DNA of 64,000 nucleotides from an uncultured Maribacter sp. Lineage in GTDB: Bacteria; Bacteroidota; Bacteroidia; Flavobacteriales; Flavobacteriaceae. Shown in pieces: positions 9,742-17,756 of this stretch. The stretch spans positions 29,945 through 93,944 of the forward strand of contig CANLTE010000009.1 in NCBI GenBank assembly GCA_947493885.1, in the 5' to 3' direction. Under the pieces are notes generated by a model, which was given only the letters and a program-made list of their open reading frames with translations, was not told where the DNA came from and did not search any database. The first letter of the stretch is position 1. Every line of letters starts with the position of its first letter. The translations under genes and the position numbers were made by a program.

Positions 9742-10197
9742 TTATTTGACCACTACAGAGGGAGGAACCAAGCCGGTATAATCTCCTCCATTTCTAATAA
9801 CATCTCTTACAATTGAAGAGCTAATGTAAGATTTTCCTGATGTTGTTAGTAGAAACACAGTTTCAATATTACTTAATTTACGATTGGTGTGGGCAATTGC
9901 TTTTTCAAATTCAAAGTCTCCAGAATTGCGCAATCCTCTTAAAATAAAATCAGCATTTACTTCTTTACAAAAATCAACAGTAAGACCTTGGTAGGTTAAT
10001 ACTTTAATTTTAGGTTCATTTTTAAAAGCTTCTTTCATGAATTGCGTGCGCTCTTCTAAAGAAAACATATATTTTTTATCAGAATTAACACCTATTGCAA
10101 TTATTATTTCGTCAAAAAGTGTAACCCCTCTTTCAATAATGTCGCAGTGACCTAACGTTAAAGGATCAAAAGAACCTGGAAAAATAGCACGTCTCAT
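9742..10197 (-). CDS. coaD: pantetheine-phosphate adenylyltransferase
   Basis: CoaD transfers AMP from ATP to 4'-phosphopantetheine, the fourth step of coenzyme A synthesis. At 151 aa it has normal length. The nucleotidyltransferase motif TLGH is in GSFDPLTLGHCDII near residues 8-21, ADFILRGLRNSGDFEFE is near 80-97, and the ISSSIVR signature is near 125-131. It follows ddl by 34 bp on the same strand and is probably co-transcribed. No clear terminator is visible in the 231 bp between it and the histidine kinase gene. Confidence 0.97.
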   Translation of the reverse strand: MRRAIFPGSFDPLTLGHCDIIERGVTLFDEIIIAIGVNSDKKYMFSLEERTQFMKEAFKNEPKIKVLTYQGLTVDFCKEVNADFILRGLRNSGDFEFEKAIAHTNRKLSNIETVFLLTTSGKSYISSSIVRDVIRNGGDYTGLVPPSVVVK

Positions 10198-10231
10198 AAA
10201 TGATTTTGGTAAAGATTAAAGTTACATAAAA

Positions 10232-11206
10232 TTATTTCAAAGCCTCTAAAATGGAACTTTCAAATAATTGACTTAGCGAAATACCTGCTTTTTCCGCCTG
10301 CTGAGGTAAAATACTTTCTGTGGTTAAACCTGGAGTGGTGTTCATTTCTAACATATAGGGTTCATCTCCAATGAAAATAAATTCGCTTCTGGAATATCCT
10401 TTCATTTTTAAAATCTCATAAGCCTTTTTTGCAACCTTAATAACATTTTCTTTTTGTTTCTTATTTAATCTTGCTGGAGTTATTTCCTGTGATTTACCTT
10501 TATATTTGGCCTCATAATCAAAAAAATCGTTTTCAGAAACAATTTCAGTTATTGGTAAAACTTTTGTTTCTCCCTGATAAGTAATAACCCCTACTGAAAC
10601 CTCAGTACCGTTTAAAAAAGACTCAATTATAATTTCATCGTCTTCTTCATAAGCTTTCTTAATTGCCGATGCTAAATCCTCTTTTTTATGAACTTTAGTT
10701 ATGCCGAAACTACTACCAGCCTTATTGGCTTTTACAAAACAAGGAAGCTTTACTTTATGTATAATTTCATCTTCGTTAATTTCATCACCTAAATTAAGAT
10801 AATACGAGGTTGCAGATTTAATTCCGTAAGGTTCTAAAACACTAAGAAGGTCTCTTTTATTAAAAGTGATTGCCGATTGGTAATAGTTGCACGAAGTTTG
10901 CGGAAGTTTTAAAAGTTCAAAATATGCTTGCATTAAACCATCCTCACCAGGTGAACCATGTATAGCATTAAAAACACAATCAAAGGTGATTATAGTGTTA
11001 TTAATATTAATAGAAAAGTCGTTTTTATTTACAGGAAATTCGTTGTTATTAGTATCTACATATACCCATTTTTCCTTTAAAATATGAATACGGTAAGCAT
11101 CAAATTTATCTTTATTCAAATATTCAAAAACCACATTTCCACTTTTCAATGATATTTTATATTCACTGGAGTAGCCTCCCATAATTATTGCTACTTTTTT
11201 TTTCAT
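10232..11206 (-). CDS. ddl: D-alanine--D-alanine ligase
   Basis: Ddl joins two D-alanines with ATP to make the dipeptide used in peptidoglycan precursors. At 324 aa it has family length. It shows N-terminal MGGYSSEYKISLKSG, HGSPGEDGLMQAYFELL, the ATP-grasp segments KANKAGSSFGITK and EEDDEIIIESF, and the C-terminal metal and substrate segment EMNTTPGLTTESILP. It is the first gene of a leftward pair with coaD and diverges from the PASTA protein gene, a layout that suits shared cell-wall roles. Confidence 0.97.
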   Translation of the reverse strand: MKKKVAIIMGGYSSEYKISLKSGNVVFEYLNKDKFDAYRIHILKEKWVYVDTNNNEFPVNKNDFSININNTIITFDCVFNAIHGSPGEDGLMQAYFELLKLPQTSCNYYQSAITFNKRDLLSVLEPYGIKSATSYYLNLGDEINEDEIIHKVKLPCFVKANKAGSSFGITKVHKKEDLASAIKKAYEEDDEIIIESFLNGTEVSVGVITYQGETKVLPITEIVSENDFFDYEAKYKGKSQEITPARLNKKQKENVIKVAKKAYEILKMKGYSRSEFIFIGDEPYMLEMNTTPGLTTESILPQQAEKAGISLSQLFESSILEALK

Positions 11207-11287
11207 GTAATCTAATTATTTGAATTTTTGAATAAATGTTTAACAAAGATCAATAATTCAAAGTAAAGAAAAAAGCATACGGTTTCC

Positions 11288-11295
11288 TATATTTG
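11288..11295 (+). promoter_or_regulatory. Candidate -7 promoter box for the PASTA-rluD operon
   Basis: TATATTTG matches TAnnTTTG exactly and ends 18 bp before the ATG at 11314. An upstream in-frame TTG at 11293 lies inside this box, so it cannot be the true start of a transcript made from here. Confidence 0.55.
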
Positions 11296-11313
11296 TCTGG
11301 TCAATTCAATTCA

Positions 11314-11901
11314 ATGAGAAATTTTTTCAACTTTTTAAGGAGTAAGTCGCTTTTAATTCAAATAGGTTTAGCGTTAGTATTTATTATAGTTTTAGTTTTT
11401 GTGATGCTTAATTGGTTAAAATCTACTACAAATCATGGAGAGTTTGTTGAAGTGCCTGATTTTTCAAAAATGTCTGTTGCAGAGATGAGGTCTACTATAG
11501 ACCAAGCTGGACTTAGATATGAAGTTTTAGATTCTGCAAACTACAATCCTGGTTATCCAAGATTTTCTATTCTGGATCAAAATCCTCCAGCTGGTAATAA
11601 GGTAAAGCAAAACAGGAAAATATATTTTACCGTAAACCCTTCTGGATATAAAAAAGTTACTGTTCCAAATATTATTCAGGTAACACAGCGGAATGCAACC
11701 TCCATGCTTAGAGCTGTTGGCTTAGAAGTAAAAAAAGTGACTTATATTAATGAGCTAGGGGAAGATATGGTGTACCGAATTCGGTATAAGGGTAAAGCTA
11801 TAAAACCTGGAATAAAGTTGCCAAAAACTTCTAAAATTGAATTAGTTTGTGGCAACGGAAAGCGATCTGGAGATTCTTCAGCTAATTCAGATTCACAATA
11901 A
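11314..11901 (+). CDS. PASTA domain membrane protein
   Basis: This is a 195-aa single-pass protein. A membrane helix lies at about 14-34 (LLIQIGLALVFIIVLVFVML). Two PASTA-like modules follow: one from VEVPDFSKMSVAEM to IYFTVNPSG, the second from VTVPNIIQVTQRNA onward. PASTA domains bind muropeptides or beta-lactams in PBPs and Ser/Thr kinases. This protein has no kinase or transpeptidase domain, so it may be a cell-wall sensor or scaffold. I chose ATG 11314 because the upstream in-frame TTG lies within a -7 promoter box. It ends 3 bp before the rluD-like gene and sits opposite ddl. Confidence 0.88.
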   Translation: MRNFFNFLRSKSLLIQIGLALVFIIVLVFVMLNWLKSTTNHGEFVEVPDFSKMSVAEMRSTIDQAGLRYEVLDSANYNPGYPRFSILDQNPPAGNKVKQNRKIYFTVNPSGYKKVTVPNIIQVTQRNATSMLRAVGLEVKKVTYINELGEDMVYRIRYKGKAIKPGIKLPKTSKIELVCGNGKRSGDSSANSDSQ

Positions 11902-11904
11902 TTT

Positions 11905-12933
11905 ATGTTTCCTTTAGAAGAAGGTCCAGAGCCTAGCGATAATGAGCTTTACGAGCATCATAAAATAATAGCATCAAAAGGTCAAGAACCTTTACGTGTA
12001 GATAAATTTTTAATGAATTTTATTGAGAATGCTACCCGTAATAAAATACAGCAAGCAGCTAAAAACGGTAATATTGAAGTTAATGGGACAGTTGTAAAAC
12101 AGAATTATAAGGTAAAGGCAGATGATGAGGTAAGAGTACTTTTTGAACACCCTCCACATGAGTATTTGTTGGTTCCAGAAGATATTCCCTTAGATGTTGT
12201 TTATGAGGATGATGTATTATTGGTGGTTAATAAACCAGCAGGTATGGTAGTGCATCCAGGACACGGAAATTATTCTGGAACGCTAATTAATGCACTATTA
12301 CATCATACCAAAAATTTGCCTACAAATAGTAATGAGCGACCTGGTTTGGTGCATAGAATAGATAAAGATACCTCTGGTTTATTAGTAGTTGCTAAAACCG
12401 AAGAGGCAATGACGCATTTATCAAAGCAATTTTTTGATAAAACTTCTGAAAGAGAATATGTGGCCTTAGTTTGGGGTAATGTGGAAGCTGAAGAAGGAAC
12501 CATTGAAGGTCATGTGGGTCGTCATCCTAAAAACCGATTAGAAATGCATGTTTTTCCGGAAGGAGAGCAAGGTAAAGAGGCAGTTACACATTATAAAGTA
12601 ATAGAAAGGTTGGGATATGTTACGCTGGTTTCTTGTAAATTGGAGACAGGGAGAACACATCAAATTAGAGTGCATATGAAACATATTGGGCATACACTTT
12701 TTAATGATGAGCGTTATGGCGGCGAAAAAATATTAAAAGGAACAACTTTTACAAAGTATAAGCAATTTGTAGATAATGCTTTTAAAATTTTACCAAGACA
12801 GGCTTTACATGCAAAAACCTTAGGATTTGTTCATCCAGTGACAGGGGAAATAATGCGCTTTGATTCTGAAATACCTGAAGATATTGCTAGTTGTATTGCT
12901 AAATGGAAACAATACGCACAGCACAGCCAGTAG
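11905..12933 (+). CDS. rluD: RluA family pseudouridine synthase (RluD type)
   Basis: This enzyme converts uridines to pseudouridine in 23S rRNA. At 342 aa it has an N-terminal S4 RNA-binding domain (LRVDKFLMNFIENATRNKI, about 30-48) and a catalytic RluA domain. The active-site Asp is D153 in HRIDKDTSGLLVVAKT. GRTHQIRVHMKHIGH is the second family motif. RluD-type rather than RluA or RluC is inferred from the S4 domain and length, and the target sites are not proven. It starts 3 bp after the PASTA gene. Confidence 0.9.
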   Translation: MFPLEEGPEPSDNELYEHHKIIASKGQEPLRVDKFLMNFIENATRNKIQQAAKNGNIEVNGTVVKQNYKVKADDEVRVLFEHPPHEYLLVPEDIPLDVVYEDDVLLVVNKPAGMVVHPGHGNYSGTLINALLHHTKNLPTNSNERPGLVHRIDKDTSGLLVVAKTEEAMTHLSKQFFDKTSEREYVALVWGNVEAEEGTIEGHVGRHPKNRLEMHVFPEGEQGKEAVTHYKVIERLGYVTLVSCKLETGRTHQIRVHMKHIGHTLFNDERYGGEKILKGTTFTKYKQFVDNAFKILPRQALHAKTLGFVHPVTGEIMRFDSEIPEDIASCIAKWKQYAQHSQ

Positions 12934-13034
12934 TATAAGCTTTGTCAATTGTTATATTGAAAAGACCTTTTTATTTTGCTAGGATTTATTCCTAAACCTG
13001 TTTACTTTTAAATTGTCAATAAAAATTAAGTGAG

Positions 13035-13796
13035 ATGAAAATTGTAATTTCTCCAGCCAAATCTTTAGATTTTGATAGTGCTCTTCCTACATCAAAATAT
13101 ACACAAGCTAGCTTTTTAGCACAATCAGAAAAACTAAATAAAGTTCTGGTAAAGAAAAAGCCAAAGGCCTTATCAGATCTTATGGGAATTTCAGATAAGC
13201 TGGCGCAATTAAACTGGGAAAGAAATCAAAATTTCAACCTTCCTTTTACACCAGAAAATGCACGACCTGCGGTGTATGCTTTTAACGGTGACGTATATCA
13301 GGGTTTAGATGCCTATTCTATTAAAGATGAAAAGTTGGAGCAACTACAAGATTCCCTTCGAATTTTATCTGGTCTATATGGTATTTTAAAACCTTTAGAT
13401 TTAATTCAGCCATATCGCTTAGAAATGGGGACTCAACTTAAAATTGGGCGGAAGAAAAACTTATATGAGTTTTGGAAAAAAGAACTCACGGAGCACATGA
13501 ATAATGAGTTGGAAGAAGGAGAGCTTTTTGTGAACCTTGCGAGCAATGAGTATTTTGGAGCAATAGATGAAAAAAAACTAAAAACAGAAGTCATTACACC
13601 AATTTTTAAAGATTGGAAAAACGATAAACTAAAGGTAGTGAGCTTCTTTGCAAAAAAAGCAAGAGGTTCTATGGTGCGCTACATTGTGGATAACAATGCT
13701 AAAACTATTGAAGATATCAAAGGTTTTAATTTAGACGATTATCAATATAGTAAAGAGCATACCTTAAAGGAAAATCAACCTGTGTTTGTACGTTAA
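13035..13796 (+). CDS. yaaA: peroxide stress protein YaaA
   Basis: YaaA (DUF328/UPF0246) limits free iron and oxidative DNA damage during peroxide stress in E. coli and binds DNA. At 253 aa it matches the family in length. It shows [13 protein letters not shown] at the N terminus, [10 protein letters not shown] near 85-94, [22 protein letters not shown] near 112-133, NLASNEYF near 167-174 and [15 protein letters not shown] near 204-218. It stands alone, with rluD upstream and a small lipoprotein 15 bp downstream. Confidence 0.95.
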   Translation: MKIVISPAKSLDFDSALPTSKYTQASFLAQSEKLNKVLVKKKPKALSDLMGISDKLAQLNWERNQNFNLPFTPENARPAVYAFNGDVYQGLDAYSIKDEKLEQLQDSLRILSGLYGILKPLDLIQPYRLEMGTQLKIGRKKNLYEFWKKELTEHMNNELEEGELFVNLASNEYFGAIDEKKLKTEVITPIFKDWKNDKLKVVSFFAKKARGSMVRYIVDNNAKTIEDIKGFNLDDYQYSKEHTLKENQPVFVR

Positions 13797-13811
13797 CAGT
13801 AATCAGCTACT

Positions 13812-14180
13812 ATGAAAAAGGTTTTTGCACTATCATTTCTTGTGTTGTTTTTTACCTTAAGTTGTACAGATCGTGATGACGAAGTAGGGCAAGCCAACAT
13901 ACGCATTAAAAATGTGAGTAATGTAACTTATGATAGTGTTCAAGTAGGTAGTAGCGAAAACGTGCATTCAAATGTTTCTGCAGGTGATTATTCAGATTAT
14001 ATAGCTTATGAAACGGCCTATAGATATGCGTATATAAAAATAGATATTGCAACGGAATCCTATGTTTTGCAGCCTATTGATTTTGTTGGAGAAACTCCTT
14101 TAGGTCCAGGCTTTTATACTTACGAATTAAATTATCTAGAAGGAACGGGTCAAGCTTCCTTAAACTTTGTTGTGGATTAA
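13812..14180 (+). CDS. Small lipoprotein, function unknown
   Basis: This is a 122-aa protein with a lipoprotein signal: MKKVFALSFLVLFF, then the lipobox TLSC with Cys18. The mature part (NIRIKNVSNVTYDSVQVG, then Tyr-rich short strands) looks all-beta. I recognise no named domain. It begins 15 bp after yaaA, so it may share that transcript, but a functional link is not implied. It is probably anchored in the outer or inner membrane, facing the periplasm. Confidence 0.75.
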   Translation: MKKVFALSFLVLFFTLSCTDRDDEVGQANIRIKNVSNVTYDSVQVGSSENVHSNVSAGDYSDYIAYETAYRYAYIKIDIATESYVLQPIDFVGETPLGPGFYTYELNYLEGTGQASLNFVVD

Positions 14181-14217
14181 TTTTTTTGTCAGGCAACCAT
14201 ATTCTTTTTTAAAGCGT

Positions 14218-14248
14218 CTATCCTAATAACAATACTTATTTAGGATAG
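14218..14248 (+). repeat. Inverted repeat just upstream of the DUF6326 gene start
   Basis: CTATCCTAA (14218-14226) and TTAGGATAG (14240-14248) are perfect inverted copies separated by 13 bp. The right arm ends 2 bp before the ATG at 14251. It could be a repressor operator or a hairpin that hides the start codon. No T-run follows the right arm, so it is not an intrinsic terminator. Confidence 0.55.
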
Positions 14249-14250
14249 TT

Positions 14251-14664
14251 ATGTTGGAAAATCTACAAGTAAATGTAAAAATTAAACTGTCTGTCTTATG
14301 GTCCGCAGTTATGTTTTGCTATGTATATGGTGATTATTTTGAACTGTATACTCCAGACAAGGTTGAAGGTCTTTTAAAAGGGGTTAATATGCTAGATACG
14401 CCATTTAAATTGTTTTCTGCAGCTGTAGTTATGGCTATCCCAGCGTTTATGATTTTCTTATCCATATTACTAAAACCAAAAATTAGCAGATGGCTTAATA
14501 TTGTTTTCGGAACACTTTTTACGTTCATGATGCTGTACATCATTTATAGTTCTTTAACTTCTTGGTATGCGTTTTATGTGTTTTTGGCAGTTGTAGAAAG
14601 TTTTATCACCGCTTTAATTGTTTGGTACGCGGTTATGTGGCCAAAAGTAGTTCGCAAGCAATAG
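14251..14664 (+). CDS. DUF6326 family membrane protein
   Basis: This is a 137-aa protein with four predicted membrane helices (about 12-25, 48-70, 77-97 and 104-125). It has the LWSAVMFCYVYGDYFELYTPDKV segment I associate with DUF6326, for which no function is known. It is the first gene of a same-strand group with a DUF4386 protein (22 bp gap) and a WYL regulator. A 9-bp inverted repeat ends just before its ATG, suggesting control at that point. Confidence 0.75.
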   Translation: MLENLQVNVKIKLSVLWSAVMFCYVYGDYFELYTPDKVEGLLKGVNMLDTPFKLFSAAVVMAIPAFMIFLSILLKPKISRWLNIVFGTLFTFMMLYIIYSSLTSWYAFYVFLAVVESFITALIVWYAVMWPKVVRKQ

Positions 14665-14686
14665 TATAATTAAAATATCAAAAGCC

Positions 14687-15388
14687 ATGAAATCAATAAA
14701 TAAAACAGCCAGAATAGCAGGAGTACTTTATCTAGTATTGGTAGTATTCGGAATTTTAAATCTCCTGTATATCCCTTCAAAATTAATAGTTTGGGATGAT
14801 GAGACACAAACGTTACAGAATATTATAGATTCTGAAATGTTGTTTAGACTGGGTGTTGTATGTGGAGTTATAACTTTTTTATCGTTTATAGCACTTGTAT
14901 TGGTTTTGTATAAGCTGTTATATAAAGTAAATAAAAACCATGCGATATTTATGGCGGTTTTTGCGCTAGTAAGTGTGCCTATTTCATTTGTAAATATTTT
15001 AAGTAAATTTTCTGTACTCACATTAATAGAACACACTGGTTTATTACATGGTGGGGACTTGGAGTTAGAAAAGGAGGTTATGTTACAGCTTCATGCCTAC
15101 AATAACGGGATAGAGCTTTCTCAAATATTTTGGGGCTTGTGGTTGTTGCCCTTTGGCTATTTGGTGTTTAAATCTGAGTTTTTGCCTAAAATTTTAGGGA
15201 TATTTTTAATGTTAGGATGTTTTGGATACTTAATTACTTTTTTTGGGAATTTTTTATCCCCAGATTTTTATAAAACAACTTTTGCAACTATAGCGGGGTT
15301 ACCAGCTTCAATAGGAGAATTGGGTACATGTTTGTGGTTGATAATTATGGGTACCAGACCGTTAAAATTTAAAAAAATTCAACTGTAG
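14687..15388 (+). CDS. DUF4386 family membrane protein
   Basis: This is a 233-aa protein with about six membrane helices. The N terminus KTARIAGVLYLVLVVFGI and the late segment IFWGLWLLPFGYLVFKSEFLPKILG are typical of DUF4386. The family is uncharacterised, common in Bacteroidetes and Firmicutes, and often lies beside transcription regulators. Here it follows the DUF6326 gene by 22 bp and precedes the WYL regulator by 49 bp. Confidence 0.85.
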   Translation: MKSINKTARIAGVLYLVLVVFGILNLLYIPSKLIVWDDETQTLQNIIDSEMLFRLGVVCGVITFLSFIALVLVLYKLLYKVNKNHAIFMAVFALVSVPISFVNILSKFSVLTLIEHTGLLHGGDLELEKEVMLQLHAYNNGIELSQIFWGLWLLPFGYLVFKSEFLPKILGIFLMLGCFGYLITFFGNFLSPDFYKTTFATIAGLPASIGELGTCLWLIIMGTRPLKFKKIQL

Positions 15389-15437
15389 TTAATTTAGCTT
15401 TTGTACTTTTCATAAGGCTTTGTAAAGAAGAATCTTA

Positions 15438-16148
15438 ATGGAAAAAGAAAAACCCAGATTAGCTAGGTTAACAGCAATATTAACACAATTACAATCTAAG
15501 CGAATTGTTACAGCAAGAGATATTGCTGAAAAACATGATGTAAGCATTAGAACTGTATATAGAGATATTCGTACGTTAGAAAAGTCTGGAATTCCTATTG
15601 TGACGGAAGAAGGTAAAGGGTATTCTATGATGGAGGGATATAAAATTCCACCTGTAATGTTTACCGAGGAGGAGGCAAATGCGTTAATTACTGCCGAGCA
15701 AATTATTAACCGCAATAAAGACAAATCGCTTACCAATTATTATTCCAGTGCTATTGAAAAAATTAAATCTGTTTTAAAATATTCTCAGAAAGATAAAACC
15801 GAATTATTGTCGGAGAGGCTTGTTGTAAGAGCTAATTTTGAAAATGTGCAAACAAGCGATTATCTCATTCAAATACAAATGGCAATAACAAGTTTTCAGG
15901 TTTTACATATAGATTATCACTCTTTAAAAAAAGTGGATACACAAAGAAAAATTGAGCCTTTTGCTTTGTTGCATACGCAAGAAAATTGGACACTTGTTGC
16001 TTTTTGTAGATTACGAAATGAATTTAGATTGTTTAGGTTAGATTGTATACAGAAATTAAAACAAACCCAAACCACTTTTGAACCCCATAATATAACACTT
16101 CAAGAGTTTTTTGAAGAAGAAAGAAAAAAATGGGAAACTTACCCCTGA
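15438..16148 (+). CDS. WYL domain transcriptional regulator (YafY-like)
   Basis: This 236-aa regulator has an N-terminal winged helix-turn-helix (LARLTAILTQLQSKRIVTARDIAEKHDVSIRTVYRDIRTL, about 7-46). The C-terminal ligand-sensing WYL-type domain (about 135-215) has HIDYHSLKK, RKIEPFALLHTQENWTLVAFCRLRNEFRLFRLDCI. WYL domains bind small ligands or nucleic acid and control stress or defence genes. Its likely targets are its neighbours, the two membrane proteins upstream and the GyrI-like gene downstream, but this is inference. Confidence 0.88.
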   Translation: MEKEKPRLARLTAILTQLQSKRIVTARDIAEKHDVSIRTVYRDIRTLEKSGIPIVTEEGKGYSMMEGYKIPPVMFTEEEANALITAEQIINRNKDKSLTNYYSSAIEKIKSVLKYSQKDKTELLSERLVVRANFENVQTSDYLIQIQMAITSFQVLHIDYHSLKKVDTQRKIEPFALLHTQENWTLVAFCRLRNEFRLFRLDCIQKLKQTQTTFEPHNITLQEFFEEERKKWETYP

Positions 16149-16200
16149 CAACTAGTTGACATAAACCCAATATACATTTACCGTATCAAAAATTTAAAAT

Positions 16201-16659
16201 ATGGAAAAAGTAAGTATTACGCCTTTTAAGGTAATTGGGATTACCATTAGAACAACAAATGAAAATCAGCAAGGAGCCAAAGATATACCGGCCCTTTGGG
16301 ATAGGTTTATGTCTGAGAACATAGTAAGCAAAATTCCAAATAGATTAGAGGATGCTGTACTATCCATTTACACGAATTACGAAAGCGATTATACCAAACC
16401 TTATGACACAATTTTGGGGTGTAAAGTAAGTACGTTAGATGAAATCCCAGAAGGGATGATTGGCGCGTCATTTGATGGGGGAGAATATGAAAAATTTGTA
16501 TCCAAAGGAGATTTACATAAAAATGTAGTTTACGATACCTGGGTAGAGATTTGGAACACAGATTTGAATAGGGCTTATACTGCTGATTTTGAAGTGTACG
16601 GAGAAAAATCTATGGATGCTAAAAACGCTGAGGTTGATATTTTAATAGCAGTAAAGTAA
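16201..16659 (+). CDS. GyrI-like small-molecule binding domain protein
   Basis: This 152-aa protein is a stand-alone GyrI-like/AraC effector-binding domain. It has the family's start (KVIGITIRTTNENQQGAKDIPALWDRF), a central YTNYESDYTKPYDTILGC strand region, and the end segment DFEVYGEKS. Such proteins bind hydrophobic ligands and occur alone or fused to AraC or MerR DNA-binding domains. A TACATTTA sequence at 16173-16180 resembles a -7 box about 20 bp before the ATG. It follows the WYL regulator by 52 bp. Confidence 0.85.
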   Translation: MEKVSITPFKVIGITIRTTNENQQGAKDIPALWDRFMSENIVSKIPNRLEDAVLSIYTNYESDYTKPYDTILGCKVSTLDEIPEGMIGASFDGGEYEKFVSKGDLHKNVVYDTWVEIWNTDLNRAYTADFEVYGEKSMDAKNAEVDILIAVK

Positions 16660-16721
16660 ATAAACTCTTTTAAAATCTAATGTTAAGGCTACGTTATGTT
16701 CGCATTGTGTAGCCTTTTTTC

Positions 16722-16753
16722 GTTTGTAAGTTTTTGTATTCATCGTAATATTG
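16722..16753 (+). promoter_or_regulatory. Promoter of the ars operon
   Basis: TTTG, a 19-bp spacer, then TAATATTG at 16746-16753 gives the two-box Bacteroidetes promoter with one -7 mismatch. It overlaps the first possible in-frame TTG of arsR (16751), so translation must start further down, at TTG 16775. Confidence 0.55.
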
Positions 16754-16774
16754 CAATTAATAAAAAATACACTG

Positions 16775-17107
16775 TTGGGATTAACAAAAAGTGAAATATA
16801 TACCGAAGAGCAGAATAGGTTAGCCAATATTGCTAAAGCCTTTGGTCACCCTGCAAGGGTGGCTATTTTACAACATTTGTTCAAAGTTAATGCGTGTGTT
16901 TGTGGAGATTTAGTCAATGAGATAGGTCTTTCGCAAGCTACAATATCGCAACACCTTAAAGAGCTTAAAAATTTAGGTTTATTAAAAGGTAATATTGAGG
17001 GTACAAGCATTTGCTACTGCATAGATATTGAAAATTGGCAAAATGTTTCGACGTATCTGCAAGTATTTTTAAATCAAAAACCAACCAATTTAGGAGAATG
17101 CTGTTAA
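16775..17107 (+). CDS. arsR: ArsR family repressor, probable arsenite sensor
   Basis: This is a 110-aa winged-helix repressor that should leave its operator when arsenite binds. The core is NIAKAFGHPARVAILQHL, then CVCGDL with C41 and C43, then the recognition helix LSQATISQHLKELKNLGLL. The CxC pair fits the ArsR-type As(III)/Sb(III) site of E. coli R773 ArsR (CVCDLC). Further Cys pairs are at C80/C82 and C109/C110. No ATG is available. I place the start at TTG 16775 because the earlier in-frame TTG (16751) lies in the promoter -7 box and family members begin MGLTK-like. It heads the arsR-arsC-aquaporin operon. Confidence 0.85.
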   Translation: MGLTKSEIYTEEQNRLANIAKAFGHPARVAILQHLFKVNACVCGDLVNEIGLSQATISQHLKELKNLGLLKGNIEGTSICYCIDIENWQNVSTYLQVFLNQKPTNLGECC

Positions 17108-17141
17108 GGCATTTTAAGTACATATTACAAAAAAACATAGA

Positions 17142-17756
17142 ATGATATTTCCAGAATTAACACAATTTATTTCAAGTTTAACTTTTGATGCTATTTCCGA
17201 AGAACGTAAAAATACACTGCAACCTTTAGTGGATTTTATTCAAACAAAAGTGGATGCTAATAATGAGGTGCGATTAAATTTTATTTGTACGCATAATTCA
17301 CGTAGAAGTCATTTGTCACAAATTTGGGCGCAACTAATGGCTGCTCATTATAATATAAATAATGTGGTATGTTATTCCGGAGGTACAGAGGCAACAGCTA
17401 TGTTTCCAATGATAGGAAAAACGTTAGAAAATACCGGGTTTAAAATTACTGCTCTATCAGAAGGAAAAAATCCTGTTTACAGTGTAAAGTTTAGCGAAAA
17501 CAACCATGCTGCCATATGTTTCTCTAAAACCTATGATGATGCTTTTAACCCAGTATCTGAATTTGCAGCGATTATGACATGTTCAAGTGCCGATGCAGGT
17601 TGTCCATTTATTCCAGGAGCGGAAAAAAGAATTCCAATAACATTTGAAGACCCCAAAGCTTTTGATAATACACCACAACAGCAAGAAAAATATCATGAAC
17701 GGAGTGTACAAATTGCATCGGAGTTAAGTTATATATTTTCTAAAATAAAGGCATGA
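17142..17756 (+). CDS. arsC: Thioredoxin-coupled type arsenate reductase (LMW-PTP fold)
   Basis: This 204-aa protein has the low-molecular-weight phosphatase P-loop C49-THNS-R-R55-S and a general acid in EDPKAFD. Two further cysteines, C147 and C154, are spaced CX6C just before PFIPG. The Staphylococcus pI258 ArsC relay (Cys10, Cys82, Cys89) has the same CX6C spacing, which favours arsenate reductase over plain protein-tyrosine phosphatase, a name such genes often carry. A 40-residue N-terminal extension precedes the fold. It sits between arsR and an aquaglyceroporin gene, overlapping the latter by 4 bp. Confidence 0.82.
   Translation: MIFPELTQFISSLTFDAISEERKNTLQPLVDFIQTKVDANNEVRLNFICTHNSRRSHLSQIWAQLMAAHYNINNVVCYSGGTEATAMFPMIGKTLENTGFKITALSEGKNPVYSVKFSENNHAAICFSKTYDDAFNPVSEFAAIMTCSSADAGCPFIPGAEKRIPITFEDPKAFDNTPQQQEKYHERSVQIASELSYIFSKIKA

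Noticed and set aside
11293-11313. Longer PASTA protein starting at TTG 11293
   Set aside because: The TTG is part of a TATATTTG promoter box, and ATG 11314 gives the expected N terminus.
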